A stretch of DNA of 64,000 nucleotides from Marinospirillum alkaliphilum DSM 21637 (GCF_900119735.1 NZ_FPJW01000001.1:156904-220903), one strand, 5' to 3'; positions 1 to 10,149 are shown, numbered from the stretch's first letter. A program made the numbers and translations. The notes: generated by a model from the letters alone, not told the origin.

Positions 1-139
1 GGTTCTGGCGCAACTCCACTTCAAGCAAACGCACCTGACGACTCAGTGCCGGCTGGGCAATGCCCAGATCAATGGAGGCGCGGGTAAAGCTGCCCAGCTC
101 CGCCACACGAATGAAGTATTCAATCTGCTTCAGATCCAT
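1..139 (-). CDS. LysR-family transcriptional regulator, N-terminal fragment (cut by window edge)
   Basis: The minus strand reads from an ATG at 139 into the window edge and gives the first 46 residues of a LysR-type regulator. The start [19 protein letters not shown] and the following [13 protein letters not shown] are the typical winged helix-turn-helix of this family. The rest lies outside the window, so the effector cannot be judged. It is divergent from the MFS gene at 289 and close to the protocatechuate operon. LigR, the known activator of a protocatechuate 4,5-cleavage operon, is also LysR-type, so control of either neighbour is possible. That assignment is inference only. Confidence 0.85.
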   Translation of the reverse strand, partial: MDLKQIEYFIRVAELGSFTRASIDLGIAQPALSRQVRLLEVELRQN

Positions 140-288
140 GATGTTGCTCTGTTGTTATTGGTATGCAGTCATGGTAACAGATATTGCAAATTTATATAAC
201 AGTTAGCTGGATATGTCTGTGGAGCTGGTTCCGGCCCGGAGCGAAGATGCCGGGCTGACTTGTCATCCCAACCCGAGTTGATTTCTGC

Positions 289-1497
289 ATGTCCAATCTG
301 TTCACTGTACTGGCCCTGTCCCTGTTGCTTGGCCTGCAACCCCTGACCACTGACCTGTATCTTCCGGCACTGCCTTTCATCACGGATTTTTTTGATGGCA
401 GCATGGGGCAGGCACAGTTGACCTTGTCTGCCCTGTTACTGGCCTTTGGTGCTTCCCAGTTGATCTGGGGGCCTATATCCGATCGCTTCGGCCGTCGACC
501 GGTGTTGTTGTTCGGTCTGACGCTTTACACCCTTGCCGCCATTGGCAGCACCTTTTCCTTTTCCATGGAAAGCCTGATTGCCTGGCGCGTGCTGCAGGGG
601 GCTGCAATGGGGGCGTCCATCATGTGTGCACGGGCGCTGGTCCGGGATCTGTTTGATGATCCGGTAGCCGGTGCCAGATTGATGAGTCAGGGGTTGACCG
701 GGCTGGGCGTACTGGCCTGCATCAGTACACCGATTGGTGGCCTGCTGACGGATCTGTTTGGCTGGCGCATGGCCCTGATGTTTCTGGCGCTGGCAGGGGT
801 GGCATTGCTGGTACTGCTGGCATGGCGTCTGGAAGAGACCCTGAAGGCACCCAGTCTGGATGCACTGAAACCGGCTTATCTGGTGCAGACCTGGCGCAGC
901 ATTCTCGGTAATCGGGTGTTCTGGGGCTTTGCCCTGTTGCAGGCTGGAACCTATGCCGGGCTGTTTGTGTTTCTGGTCAGTTCTTCTTTTGTGTTCATCC
1001 GACTGCTGGGTGTTTCACCGACCGTTTACGGTCTGCTGATGTTCTCCATGTCGATTGCCTTCATTCTGGGCACCATGTTGTGCCGTCGACTGCTACGCCA
1101 TTATTCGGTGCCCCGCACCGTGGCTGTCGGTGGCACCTTATCCCTGCTGGGAGGAAGCCTGCTGGCGGTGTTGTCACTGCTGGGTGTGCAGAGCCTGCTG
1201 GCCATCATGTTACCGGTGTATCTCTTCATCATGGCACATGGCATTAACCAGCCCTGTTCGCAGAGTGGTGTGATGGGACCTTTCCCGCGTGCAGCCGGTG
1301 CTGCCTCGGCCTGGAGCAGTTTCATCATGGTGCTGGTGACTTTTGTGATCGGTCACTGGCTTGGGCAGTTCATGGGCGACAGTGTTTATCCGATGACGCT
1401 GGGCATGTGGTTCTGTGGGATTTTCATTGCACTGGTGGCCTGGGTGCTGGTTCCTTTTGCTGCACGCAGTGGCGTGCGTCACCACTCGACAGGCTGA
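289..1497 (+). CDS. MFS transporter, Bcr/CflA-type drug efflux family
   Basis: The protein has 402 residues and is hydrophobic throughout, with room for about 12 membrane helices. The Bcr/CflA signature TDLYLPALP is at residues 21-29, and the MFS motif A (GPISDRFGRR) follows at 61-70 between the second and third helices. The family exports drugs or small metabolites by proton antiport across the inner membrane. It is divergent from the cut LysR gene and 171 bp upstream of galD, so it could be a LysR-controlled exporter of an aromatic compound, but the substrate cannot be read from sequence. The ATG has no strong ribosome binding site. Confidence 0.85.
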   Translation: MSNLFTVLALSLLLGLQPLTTDLYLPALPFITDFFDGSMGQAQLTLSALLLAFGASQLIWGPISDRFGRRPVLLFGLTLYTLAAIGSTFSFSMESLIAWRVLQGAAMGASIMCARALVRDLFDDPVAGARLMSQGLTGLGVLACISTPIGGLLTDLFGWRMALMFLALAGVALLVLLAWRLEETLKAPSLDALKPAYLVQTWRSILGNRVFWGFALLQAGTYAGLFVFLVSSSFVFIRLLGVSPTVYGLLMFSMSIAFILGTMLCRRLLRHYSVPRTVAVGGTLSLLGGSLLAVLSLLGVQSLLAIMLPVYLFIMAHGINQPCSQSGVMGPFPRAAGAASAWSSFIMVLVTFVIGHWLGQFMGDSVYPMTLGMWFCGIFIALVAWVLVPFAARSGVRHHSTG

Positions 1498-1553
1498 TGA
1501 AAAGTACCAGTTATTGCATGGCATGCACTGGATCGTGAGCCATTCAATTTTTG

Positions 1554-1640
1554 ACTAGCAGCTAGTTCGCAAGGCCTCAGGTTGAATCTGTGGCAAAAGG
1601 GTAGAGTTGTCCTTGTCAGGTTCCGGCCAATGATGGCCGG
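1554..1640 (+). promoter_or_regulatory. leader region of the lig operon with two inverted repeats
   Basis: The 171-bp gap before galD holds two dyads. ACTAG at 1554-1558 is mirrored by CTAGT at 1562-1566 with a 3-nt spacer, and CCGGCC at 1623-1628 is mirrored by GGCCGG at 1635-1640 with a 6-nt loop. The second ends 28 nt before the galD ATG and could form an RNA hairpin or a regulator operator. No convincing -35/-10 pair was identified. The function is inferred from position only. Confidence 0.3.
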
Positions 1641-1668
1641 CCCATCAAAACAACAATGACGATGACTC

Positions 1669-2748
1669 ATGCAAAAAGCCATTCCTGCCCTGTTCATGCG
1701 CGGTGGTACATCCCGCGGTCCTTTTTTTAATGCGGCAGACCTGCCCGATGATGCGGTTGCCCGTGATCAGGTGTTGCTGGCGGTGCTGGGATCACCGGAC
1801 CGGCGTCAGATTGACGGCATGGGTGGTGCTCATCCACTGACCAGCAAAGTGGGCATTGTGTCGCCCAGCCAGCGCCCCGGCATCGATCTGGAATTCCTGT
1901 TTGCCCAGGTGACTCCAGACAAGGCCCTGGTGGATACCACCCCCAACTGCGGCAACATGCTGGCTGCCGTGGTGCCTTTTGCACTGGAGACCGGGCTGGC
2001 GCAGGCACAGGGAGACACCACCACGCTGCGGGTGCTGACACTCAATACCGACATGGCCGCTGACATCACCGTGCAGACACCGGATGGACAGGTGAGCTAT
2101 CAGGGAGATGCCAGGATTGATGGTGTGCCCGGCACTAGTGCGCCGGTGACGATCAGCTTTCTGGATACTGCAGGTTCAGTTTGCGCCGGGCTGCTCCCCA
2201 CAGGCAAGGCCTGTGATGAGATTGATGGTCTGCAGGTCACCTGCATCGACAATGGCATGCCGATGGTGCTGCTGCGCGCGGAGGATGTCGGCCGCAGTGG
2301 CCATGAAAGTGTGGATGCACTGAACCGTGATGCTGAACTCAGGGCCCGGCTGGAATCTCTGCGCCTGAAGGCTGGTGTGGCCATGGGGCTGGGTGATGTC
2401 AGCAGTAAAACCTACCCCAAGATGTGCCTGATCAGCCCTGCCCGTCAGGGTGGACATCTCAATACCCGCTGCTTCATCCCACATGTCTGCCATGAAGCAC
2501 TGGGTGTGCTGGCCGCTGTCACGGTGGCCACTGCCTGCGTGTTGCCCGGATCCGTGACTGAGGGTGTGGCGGTGGTGCCGGATGGACAGGTGAAACACCT
2601 GTCGATTGAACACCCGAGTGGTGAGTTCACTGTGGAGCTGGAAACCGATGCGGCCGATCCCGGAAAAATTATCCGTGCGGCCCTGCTGCGAACCGCACGT
2701 TTACTGATGCGCGGCGAAATCATGATTCCAGCGGACAGCTGGAAGTGA
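1669..2748 (+). CDS. galD: 4-oxalomesaconate tautomerase (PrpF/GalD/LigU family)
   Basis: The 359-residue protein belongs to the PrpF-like isomerase family. Its N-terminus ALFMRGGTSRG is typical. Lys60 (in HPLTSK) and Cys94 (in TPNCGN) are spaced like the proposed catalytic Lys and Cys of LigU. The enzyme would interconvert 4-oxalomesaconate tautomers between the LigI and LigJ steps of protocatechuate or gallate meta-cleavage. It is the first gene of a same-strand run with ligJ, ligK, ligI, ligA, ligB and ligC, which supports this role over the related PrpF aconitate isomerase. The ATG at 1669 lacks an obvious ribosome binding site. Confidence 0.85.
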   Translation: MQKAIPALFMRGGTSRGPFFNAADLPDDAVARDQVLLAVLGSPDRRQIDGMGGAHPLTSKVGIVSPSQRPGIDLEFLFAQVTPDKALVDTTPNCGNMLAAVVPFALETGLAQAQGDTTTLRVLTLNTDMAADITVQTPDGQVSYQGDARIDGVPGTSAPVTISFLDTAGSVCAGLLPTGKACDEIDGLQVTCIDNGMPMVLLRAEDVGRSGHESVDALNRDAELRARLESLRLKAGVAMGLGDVSSKTYPKMCLISPARQGGHLNTRCFIPHVCHEALGVLAAVTVATACVLPGSVTEGVAVVPDGQVKHLSIEHPSGEFTVELETDAADPGKIIRAALLRTARLLMRGEIMIPADSWK

Positions 2749-2791
2749 ACACTAATCAGTCCAACGGACAGAACCCTTGCGGAGCCAGAAC

Positions 2792-3817
2792 ATGATCATT
2801 GATATTCACGGCCACTACACCACTGCCCCCAAGGCACTGGAGGACTGGCGCAACCAGCAGATCGCCAGCCTGAAAGACCCTGCGCTGGCACCACGGGTGG
2901 CTGATCTGACAATCAGCGATGACGACATCCGGGAAACCATCGAAAGCAATCAGTTGAAACTGATGAAGGAGCGGGGGCTGGACCTGACACTCTTTTCGCC
3001 CCGTGCCAGCTTCATGGCCCACCACATCGGTGACTTCAACACCAGCGCCACCTGGGCCGCCATCTGCAATGAGCTTTGTTACCGAGTGGCTGAGCTTTTT
3101 CCGGAAAACTTCATCGGTGTGGCGATGCTGCCCCAGTCGCCGGGCGTGGATCCGAAAACCTGCATTCCGGAGCTGGAAAGGTGCATCAATGAATACAACT
3201 TTGTCGGCATCAACCTCAACCCGGATCCGTCCGGCGGTCACTGGAAGGAGCCACCACTTTATGACCGTCACTGGTACCCCATCTACGAAAAAATGGTTGA
3301 ACATGACATCCCAGCCATGGTGCATGTCAGCACCAGTTGCAACGCCTGCTTTCACACCACTGGTGCCCACTACCTGAACGGTGACACCACGGCTTTCATG
3401 CAATTGCTGGAATCGGACCTGTTCAGTGACTTTCCCGAACTGCGCTTTGTGATTCCGCACGGTGGCGGTGCTGCTCCTTACCACTGGGGGCGTTTCCGTG
3501 GCCTGGCGCAGGCGCTGAAAAAACCGGAGCTGGAAGAACACCTGCTGAACAATGTCTGGTTCGATACCTGCGTTTACCACCAGCCCGGCATCGACCTGCT
3601 GACGGATGTGATTCCGGTGAAAAATGTACTGTTTGCCTCGGAAATGATTGGTGCAGTACGTGGTGTGGACCCGCGCACCGGCCACAACTTTGATGACACC
3701 AAACGCTACATTGAAGCGGCTGACCTGACGGCTGAAGAGCGCTTCCAGATCTACGAAGGCAATGCCCGTCGGGTTTACCCGCGGATGGATGCCATTCTGA
3801 AAGCCCAGGGTCGATAA
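2792..3817 (+). CDS. ligJ: 4-oxalomesaconate hydratase (amidohydrolase_2 family)
   Basis: This metal-dependent amidohydrolase-superfamily protein has 341 residues. It starts MIIDIHGHYTT, carrying the metal-binding HxH of the barrel. In the lig pathway LigJ hydrates 4-oxalomesaconate to 4-carboxy-4-hydroxy-2-oxoadipate. The ATG at 2792 is chosen over an upstream TTG (2777) because GGAG lies 7 nt ahead and the family begins directly with the IDIHGH strand. This is the amidohydrolase-type hydratase seen in sphingomonads, not the LmbE-type GalB of Pseudomonas. It sits between galD and ligK, and the 63-bp repeat follows its stop. Confidence 0.88.
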   Translation: MIIDIHGHYTTAPKALEDWRNQQIASLKDPALAPRVADLTISDDDIRETIESNQLKLMKERGLDLTLFSPRASFMAHHIGDFNTSATWAAICNELCYRVAELFPENFIGVAMLPQSPGVDPKTCIPELERCINEYNFVGINLNPDPSGGHWKEPPLYDRHWYPIYEKMVEHDIPAMVHVSTSCNACFHTTGAHYLNGDTTAFMQLLESDLFSDFPELRFVIPHGGGAAPYHWGRFRGLAQALKKPELEEHLLNNVWFDTCVYHQPGIDLLTDVIPVKNVLFASEMIGAVRGVDPRTGHNFDDTKRYIEAADLTAEERFQIYEGNARRVYPRMDAILKAQGR

Positions 3818-3826
3818 ACACTAAAC

Positions 3827-4012
3827 ATGAACAAGCAGCCATCCAGGATATCACTCGGGAAGGTGGATGCAGGCGGGGGACACGCACCTGGGCCTGTGCA
3901 GCCACCCAGGATATCACTCGGGAAGGTGGCCGCAGGCGGGGGACACGAGCCTGAGCCTGTGCAGCCATCCAGAGGAATGGTGATTCAGGAAATGAACAGG
4001 AGAAGGTCATGA
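3827..4012 (+). CDS. possible small repeat protein between ligJ and ligK (doubtful)
   Basis: An open frame of 61 codons spans the 63-bp tandem repeat. Because 63 is a multiple of three, it encodes a 21-residue repeat ([21 protein letters not shown] and a near copy), rich in Gly and Pro. Its TGA overlaps the ATG of ligK (ATGA), which would allow translational coupling. There is no clear ribosome binding site before the ATG at 3827, and the other strand is also open across the repeat, so the frame may simply reflect the repeat. No family is recognised. Confidence 0.25.
   Translation: MNKQPSRISLGKVDAGGGHAPGPVQPPRISLGKVAAGGGHEPEPVQPSRGMVIQEMNRRRS
3835..3973 (+). repeat. 63-bp tandem duplication in the ligJ-ligK spacer
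   Basis: Two near-identical 63-bp units occupy 3835-3897 and 3898-3960. The first 13 bases or so of a third unit follow up to about 3973, just before the ligK ribosome binding site. The units differ at only a few positions. Each unit junction can form a small hairpin from CCTGGG and CCCAGG arms. The spacer is otherwise non-essential looking, so the array may act on mRNA stability or on ligK translation, or be a recent slippage product. Confidence 0.9.
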
Positions 4013-4704
4013 CAGAGTATTACAACCAACTGGGCGTGGTGAAACGCACTATTCAGCGTGCAGATCCGGCCGCAGTGGCAAAACTGTCGCGTTTTGGCAC
4101 GGCCACCATCCATGAGGCCATGGGGCGGGTCGGACTGATGAAAGCCTGGATACGACCCATTTATACCGGTGCTTATGCCTGCGGCACTGCGGTGACCGTG
4201 CTGCTGCAGCCGGGTGACAACTGGATGATGCATGTGGCTTCCGAGCAATTGCAGCCCGGTGACCTGGTGGTGGCTGCCTGCACCACTGAAAACACCGATG
4301 GTTTTTTTGGTGATCTGCTGGCCACCTCCTTTCAGGCCCGTGGTTGCAAGGGACTGATCATTGATGGTGGCGTGCGGGATGTGAAGGACCTGACCGCCAT
4401 GCAGTTCCCGGTGTTTTCCAGAGCCATCAATGCCAAGGGTACCGTCAAGGCCACCCTGGGGTCGGTCAACATCCCGGTGGTGTGTGCCGGTGCACTGGTG
4501 CACCCTGGTGATGTAGTGATTGCTGATGATGATGGCGTGGTGGTGGTGCCTGCAGCCCAGGCCCAGCAGGTTGCTGATGCTGCCGAAGCCCGCGAAAACA
4601 ACGAGGCATCCAAGCGTGAACGCCTGGCTTCCGGTGAGCTGGGACTGGATATGTACAAGATGCGTGAAACCCTGGCCGCAGCAGGACTCAGGTACATTGA
4701 CTGA
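4009..4704 (+). CDS. ligK: 4-carboxy-4-hydroxy-2-oxoadipate aldolase / oxaloacetate decarboxylase
   Basis: The 231-residue protein is of the RraA-like HMG/CHA aldolase family. The active-site stretch IIDGGVRD places Arg123 and Asp124 at the same numbers as the catalytic pair of the characterised pseudomonad HMG/CHA aldolase. It cleaves 4-carboxy-4-hydroxy-2-oxoadipate to pyruvate and oxaloacetate, and decarboxylates the latter. It needs a divalent metal. An AGGAG lies 6 nt before the ATG, and the start codon overlaps the stop of the small repeat frame upstream. It is followed after 10 nt by ligI. Confidence 0.92.
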   Translation: MTEYYNQLGVVKRTIQRADPAAVAKLSRFGTATIHEAMGRVGLMKAWIRPIYTGAYACGTAVTVLLQPGDNWMMHVASEQLQPGDLVVAACTTENTDGFFGDLLATSFQARGCKGLIIDGGVRDVKDLTAMQFPVFSRAINAKGTVKATLGSVNIPVVCAGALVHPGDVVIADDDGVVVVPAAQAQQVADAAEARENNEASKRERLASGELGLDMYKMRETLAAAGLRYID

Positions 4705-4714
4705 CAAGGAACTC

Positions 4715-5631
4715 ATGATGCGTTTTGAAAAAACTCCCGGCTGGCTGGACTGGTATGCCAACCCCTCCCGGCCGTGCTTCAAGGTGCCGGATGGTGCAGT
4801 GGATGCTCATTGCCACGTTTTCGGTCCCGGTGATCAGTTTCCCTATGCGGCAGAGCGTAAATACACTCCCTGTGATGCCTCCAAAGACCAGTTGTTTGCC
4901 CTGCGGGATCAACTGGGTTTTGCACGCAATGTGATTGTGCAGGCCACCTGCCATGGTGCAGATAACCGGGCGTTGGTGGATGCACTCAAGGCTTCTAAAG
5001 GCAAGGCACGAGGCATCGCCACGGTGCGCCGCGACGTCACTGATGCCGAATTGATTGAACTGCACGAAGCCGGTGTGCGAGGCGTGCGCTTCAATTTTGT
5101 GAAGCGGTTGGTGGATTTCACACCAAAGGATGAGCTGCAGGAGATTGCTGCACGCATCGCCAGGCTGGGTTGGCACATCGTGATTTATTTTGAAGCAGTG
5201 GATCTACCGGAACTCTGGGATTTTTTCACTGGTTTGCCGACCACTGTAGTGGTGGATCACATGGGGCGTCCGGATGTAAGCAAACCAGTGGATGGCCCTG
5301 AATTTCAGCTGTTTGTGAAGCTGATGACCGAGCATCCGAATATCTGGTCCAAGGTCAGTTGTCCGGAGCGCTTGAGTGTGACCGGCCCGAAAGCACTCAA
5401 GGGTGAACAGCAGGCCTACCAGGATGTGGTGCCTTTTGCCCGTCATCTGATTGAGCGTTTTCCTGATCGGGTGCTCTGGGGAACCGACTGGCCCCACCCT
5501 AACCTGAAAGACCACATGCCGGATGACGGGCTGCTGGTGGACTTTATTCCACAGATTGCCCTGACACCGGAAACCCAGCATCTGTTGCTGGTGGACAACC
5601 CGATGCGCCTGTACTGGCCAGAGGAGGTAAA

Positions 5632-5635
<4 letters not shown>
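4715..5635 (+). CDS. ligI: 2-pyrone-4,6-dicarboxylate lactonase
   Basis: The 306-residue protein is an amidohydrolase-fold lactonase that opens 2-pyrone-4,6-dicarboxylate to 4-oxalomesaconate. It shows the HxH in VDAHCHVFGP (His32, His34), His182 in VVDHMGRP, and the C-terminal Asp258 in WGTDWPHPN, matching the LigI active site. Two adjacent ATGs (4715, 4718) follow AAGGA. The second is equally plausible and would put the HxH at 31 and 33. The long open frame upstream, inside ligK, is a shadow. The stop overlaps the GTG start of ligA. Confidence 0.92.
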
Positions 5636-6868
<1,233 letters not shown>

Positions 6869-6914
6869 CCCAACCTAACCCCGAAATGTTTCACTCAGCA
6901 TCAAGGAGTGCAGG

Positions 6915-7874
6915 ATGAAAACAATTAAAGTCGCATTGGCCGGTGCCGGTGCTTTTGGCATCAAACATCTGGACGGCATCAGGAATATTGATGGTGTGGA
7001 GGTGGTTTCCCTGATCGGTCGTGATCTGGAAAAGACGCGCACGGTGGCCGAAAAATATGGCATAGGTCATGTCACCACTGATCTGAATGAAACGCTGGCA
7101 ATGCCTGAAGTGGATGCAGTGATTCTCTGCACCCCGACCCAGATGCATGCCTCTCAGTCACTGGCCTGTCTGAAGGCTGGCAAGCATGTGCAGGTGGAAA
7201 TTCCGCTGGCCGACAGCCTGAAGGATGCGAAAGCAGTGGTTCAACTGCAGCAGGAAACCGGCCTGGTGGCCATGTGTGGCCATACCCGCCGTTTTAATCC
7301 CAGCCACCAGTGGGTCAATGAAAAAATTCGCAATGGTGAGTTCAACATCCAGCAGATGGATGTGCAAACCTATTTCTTCCGCCGCAGCAACATGAATGCG
7401 CTGGGTGAACCTCGCTCCTGGACCGATCACCTGTTGTGGCACCATGCCGCGCACACCGTGGACCTGTTCATTCACCAGACCAGTGGTGACATCGTGCAGG
7501 CCAATGCCGTGCAAGGTCCGATCCACCCGGAGCTGGGCATTGCCATGGACATGTCCATCCAGCTGAAAAGCAGCACCGGTGCCATCTGCACCCTGTCGCT
7601 GTCGTTCAACAATGATGGCCCGCTGGGTACCTTTTTCCGTTATATCGGTGATACCGGCACTTATATAGCCCGCTACGATGACCTGGTCAACGGCAAGGAA
7701 GAAGCCATTGATGTCAGCCAGGTGGATGTCTGCATGAATGGCATTGAACTGCAGGATCGGGAGTTCTTCCGTGCCATCCGTGAAGGCGATGAACCCAACT
7801 CCAGCGTGGCACAGGTCTTGCCATGTTATCGGGTATTGCAGCAGCTGGAAGCACAGTTGAATGCGGCAGGTTGA
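6915..7874 (+). CDS. ligC: 4-carboxy-2-hydroxymuconate-6-semialdehyde dehydrogenase
   Basis: The 319-residue protein is of the Gfo/Idh/MocA oxidoreductase family, with an N-terminal Rossmann motif GAGAFG at residues 10-15. Next to ligAB it fits LigC, which oxidises the cyclised hemiacetal of the ring-cleavage product to 2-pyrone-4,6-dicarboxylate with NADP+. AAGGAG stands 6 nt before the ATG. Together with ligI, galD, ligJ and ligK it completes the route from protocatechuate to pyruvate and oxaloacetate in one operon. Confidence 0.9.
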   Translation: MKTIKVALAGAGAFGIKHLDGIRNIDGVEVVSLIGRDLEKTRTVAEKYGIGHVTTDLNETLAMPEVDAVILCTPTQMHASQSLACLKAGKHVQVEIPLADSLKDAKAVVQLQQETGLVAMCGHTRRFNPSHQWVNEKIRNGEFNIQQMDVQTYFFRRSNMNALGEPRSWTDHLLWHHAAHTVDLFIHQTSGDIVQANAVQGPIHPELGIAMDMSIQLKSSTGAICTLSLSFNNDGPLGTFFRYIGDTGTYIARYDDLVNGKEEAIDVSQVDVCMNGIELQDREFFRAIREGDEPNSSVAQVLPCYRVLQQLEAQLNAAG

Positions 7875-7895
7875 TCACTAACCGGAGGAAACACC

Positions 7896-8909
7896 ATGAA
7901 CACCAAGCCTGTGAAATCCACACGCCGACTGGGCCGTTTTGAGGTTTTTCCTCTGGGGCTGGGTTGCATGAACCTGAGCCATGCCTATGGAGTGCCACCG
8001 GATCGCAGGCAGGCTGAACAACTGTTGTTGGGTGCACTGGAACGGGGTGTGAATCACTTTGATACAGCTGCGCTGTATGGTTTTGGTGCCAATGAACAAC
8101 TGGTTGGCGAGGTGCTGGCACCGCACCGTGAGCATTTTCATCTGGCCAGCAAATGTGGCATGACCGGGGTGGATGGCAAGCGGGTGATTGACGGGCGGCC
8201 GGAGACGATTCTACGCACCTGTGATGAAGCCTTGGCACGCCTGAAAACCGATCACATCGACCTTTATTATCTGCATCGCTGGGACAAGCAGGTACCGATA
8301 GAAGAGAGTGTTGGAGCTCTGGCCGAGTTGGTGCAGCAAGGCAAGGTGCTGGATATCGGGCTGTCGGAGGTCTCTGCCGCTACTCTGCGCCGTGCCCATG
8401 CCGTGCACCCGGTGGCTGCCTTGCAGACTGAATACTCCCTGTGGACCCGCAATCCGGAGATTGCGGTGCTGGATGCCTGCCGTGAACTGGGTGTCTCCTT
8501 TGTGGCCTTCAGTCCGCTGGCAAGGGGTTTTTTATCGGGTGCTTTCAACAGTCTGGCAGATTTTGATGCGCTGGATGCCAGAGATATTCGTCGTGGCATG
8601 CCCCGTTTTCAGCCGGACAACCTGCCAACCAACCTTGCCTGGTTGCAGCAATACAAAAGGCTGGCAGAAGAGGTGGGTTGCAGTCCGTCCCAACTGGCAC
8701 TGGCCTGGTTACTGCACAAAAATGACCAATTGATTGCCATTCCCGGTACCACCCGTCCCGACCATCTGATCGACAATCTGGCAGCCATGGAACTGCAACT
8801 GGATGCAGCGCTCATGCAGCAGCTGGAGGCATTGATCAACCCGCAGACGGTTCAGGGTGCCCGCTACAATGTCGCCACCCAGCAGGAAATTGACACCGAG
8901 GAGTTCTGA
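7896..8909 (+). CDS. aldo/keto reductase of the lig operon
   Basis: This 337-residue (alpha/beta)8-barrel NADPH oxidoreductase has an intact catalytic tetrad: Asp57 and Tyr61 (FDTAALYG), Lys86 (ASKCG) and His127 (YLHRWD). It is the last enzyme before the transport genes, with GGAGG 10 nt before the ATG and only 21 nt after ligC. No step of the standard 4,5-cleavage pathway needs it. It could reduce an aromatic aldehyde, a semialdehyde side product, or simply be a passenger. The substrate is unknown. Confidence 0.8.
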   Translation: MNTKPVKSTRRLGRFEVFPLGLGCMNLSHAYGVPPDRRQAEQLLLGALERGVNHFDTAALYGFGANEQLVGEVLAPHREHFHLASKCGMTGVDGKRVIDGRPETILRTCDEALARLKTDHIDLYYLHRWDKQVPIEESVGALAELVQQGKVLDIGLSEVSAATLRRAHAVHPVAALQTEYSLWTRNPEIAVLDACRELGVSFVAFSPLARGFLSGAFNSLADFDALDARDIRRGMPRFQPDNLPTNLAWLQQYKRLAEEVGCSPSQLALAWLLHKNDQLIAIPGTTRPDHLIDNLAAMELQLDAALMQQLEALINPQTVQGARYNVATQQEIDTEEF

Positions 8910-9052
8910 TTTCTCCAGGTTATAACATTTCCTGATATCTGCTATCCGACTTCAAGTCTTTATCAGGGCAAGGAAAAGCCAGAAACTGAAAATCACTGAG
9001 CAGCCGATGTGCTGCCAGATACACAAAAACAACTATAAACGCGAGGTTTACC

Positions 9053-10081
9053 ATGTCCTTTCGACGTTTGACTCTGGGCCTGCTGGCCACTTCAATGCTG
9101 GCTGCAACCGGCCTGGCACAGGCTGAAACGGTCAAGCTGCGTGTGCATCATTTCCTGCCGCCGACAGCGCCTGCCCAGGCAAAGTTCATTGATCCCTGGT
9201 GTGCAAAAATCAAGGAAGAGTCCCAGGGCCGGCTGGAATGTGAAATTTATCCTGCCATGCAGCTGGGGGGATCACCATCCCAGTTGATCAACCAGGCGCG
9301 TGACGGGGTGGTTGACATTGCCCTGACCCTGCCAGGTTACACTCCGGGTCGTTTCCCGGTTTCTGAAGTTTTTGAACTGCCTTTCATCATGAAAGACCAG
9401 AAGGCCAGTTCGCGAGCGCTGTGGGATTTCATCCAGGAAAATGCCATGGAAGAGTTTCGTGGCGTCAAACCGATAGCCACCTGGTTGAATGGTGCTTACC
9501 ACATCCACCTGCGTGATAAAAAAGTAACCACCCTGGAAGACATGCGGGGTCTGCGCGTGCGAGCACCTTCACGCCTGGGTAATCAGATGCTGCAGTCACT
9601 GGGTGCGACACCTGTCGGTATGCCAGTGCCTCAGATGGCTGAAAGCCTGTCTCGCGGTGTGATTGATGCAGCCATTGTGCCCTGGGAAGTGATTCCGTCC
9701 ACTCGTGCTCATGAAATGACCCGCTTTCATGCGGAGGCGGTGGCTGAAACGGCGATGATTTCCGCCACCGTGATCTTTGTCATGAACGAGCGCAAGTACA
9801 ATAGCCTGCCTGATGAGTTGAAGCGTGTGATTGACAACAACTCCGGGCGCGAAACCTCGGCCTGGGTGTCCGGTGAGTTTGAAGCTGCCAATGCTGCCGG
9901 TCGCAATGCCGCTCTGAACCGTGGCAATGATGTTTATGCCTTGTCCGGCACTGAAATGCAGCGCTGGGTGGAAGCAACACGCCCGGTGCTTGCCAGCTGG
10001 ATTGATGACATGAACAAGCGTGGTGCCAATGGTCAGGCGCTTTATGATCGTGCTGTTGAATTGATCAATCATTACAACTGA
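9053..10081 (+). CDS. dctP: TRAP transporter substrate-binding protein, DctP family
   Basis: The 342-residue periplasmic protein has a clear signal peptide (MSFRRLTLGLLATSMLA, likely cleaved after AQA at about residue 24). The DctP fold is evident from HHFLPPTAPAQ and from the EVFELPFI and RVRAPS motifs. It would bind an organic acid and deliver it to the DctQM permease. Its position after ligC and an aldo/keto reductase suggests protocatechuate, 4-hydroxybenzoate or a related aromatic acid, which is inference. GAGG lies before the ATG. The 143-bp gap upstream could hold a separate promoter. Confidence 0.92.
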   Translation: MSFRRLTLGLLATSMLAATGLAQAETVKLRVHHFLPPTAPAQAKFIDPWCAKIKEESQGRLECEIYPAMQLGGSPSQLINQARDGVVDIALTLPGYTPGRFPVSEVFELPFIMKDQKASSRALWDFIQENAMEEFRGVKPIATWLNGAYHIHLRDKKVTTLEDMRGLRVRAPSRLGNQMLQSLGATPVGMPVPQMAESLSRGVIDAAIVPWEVIPSTRAHEMTRFHAEAVAETAMISATVIFVMNERKYNSLPDELKRVIDNNSGRETSAWVSGEFEAANAAGRNAALNRGNDVYALSGTEMQRWVEATRPVLASWIDDMNKRGANGQALYDRAVELINHYN

Positions 10082-10104
10082 ACCCGACCCGTAAACCAGG
10101 ACAT

Positions 10105-10129
10105 CCTGCTGCTGTTCGCAGCAGTCAGG
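10105..10129 (+). promoter_or_regulatory. intercistronic hairpin with UUCG tetraloop between dctP and dctQ
   Basis: CTGCTG at 10109-10114 pairs with CAGCAG at 10119-10124 around a TTCG tetraloop. CCTG (10105-10108) and CAGG (10126-10129) extend the stem with one bulged T. No T-tract follows, so it is not a simple terminator. A stable hairpin right after a binding-protein gene is a common way to protect its mRNA and give excess binding protein over permease. That role is inferred here. Confidence 0.6.
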
Positions 10130-10149
10130 GTGCTTCAGAGGCAAGCTTC

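Noticed and set aside
2756..3685. 309-codon open frame on the minus strand
   Set aside because: It is antisense to ligJ along its whole length, has no recognisable family and no ribosome binding site. It arises from codon bias of the GC-rich ligJ gene.
3423..4010. minus-strand frame reading through the 63-bp repeat
   Set aside because: It mostly covers the antisense of ligJ, and the repeated peptide only mirrors the DNA repeat. Any repeat with a period divisible by three stays open this way.
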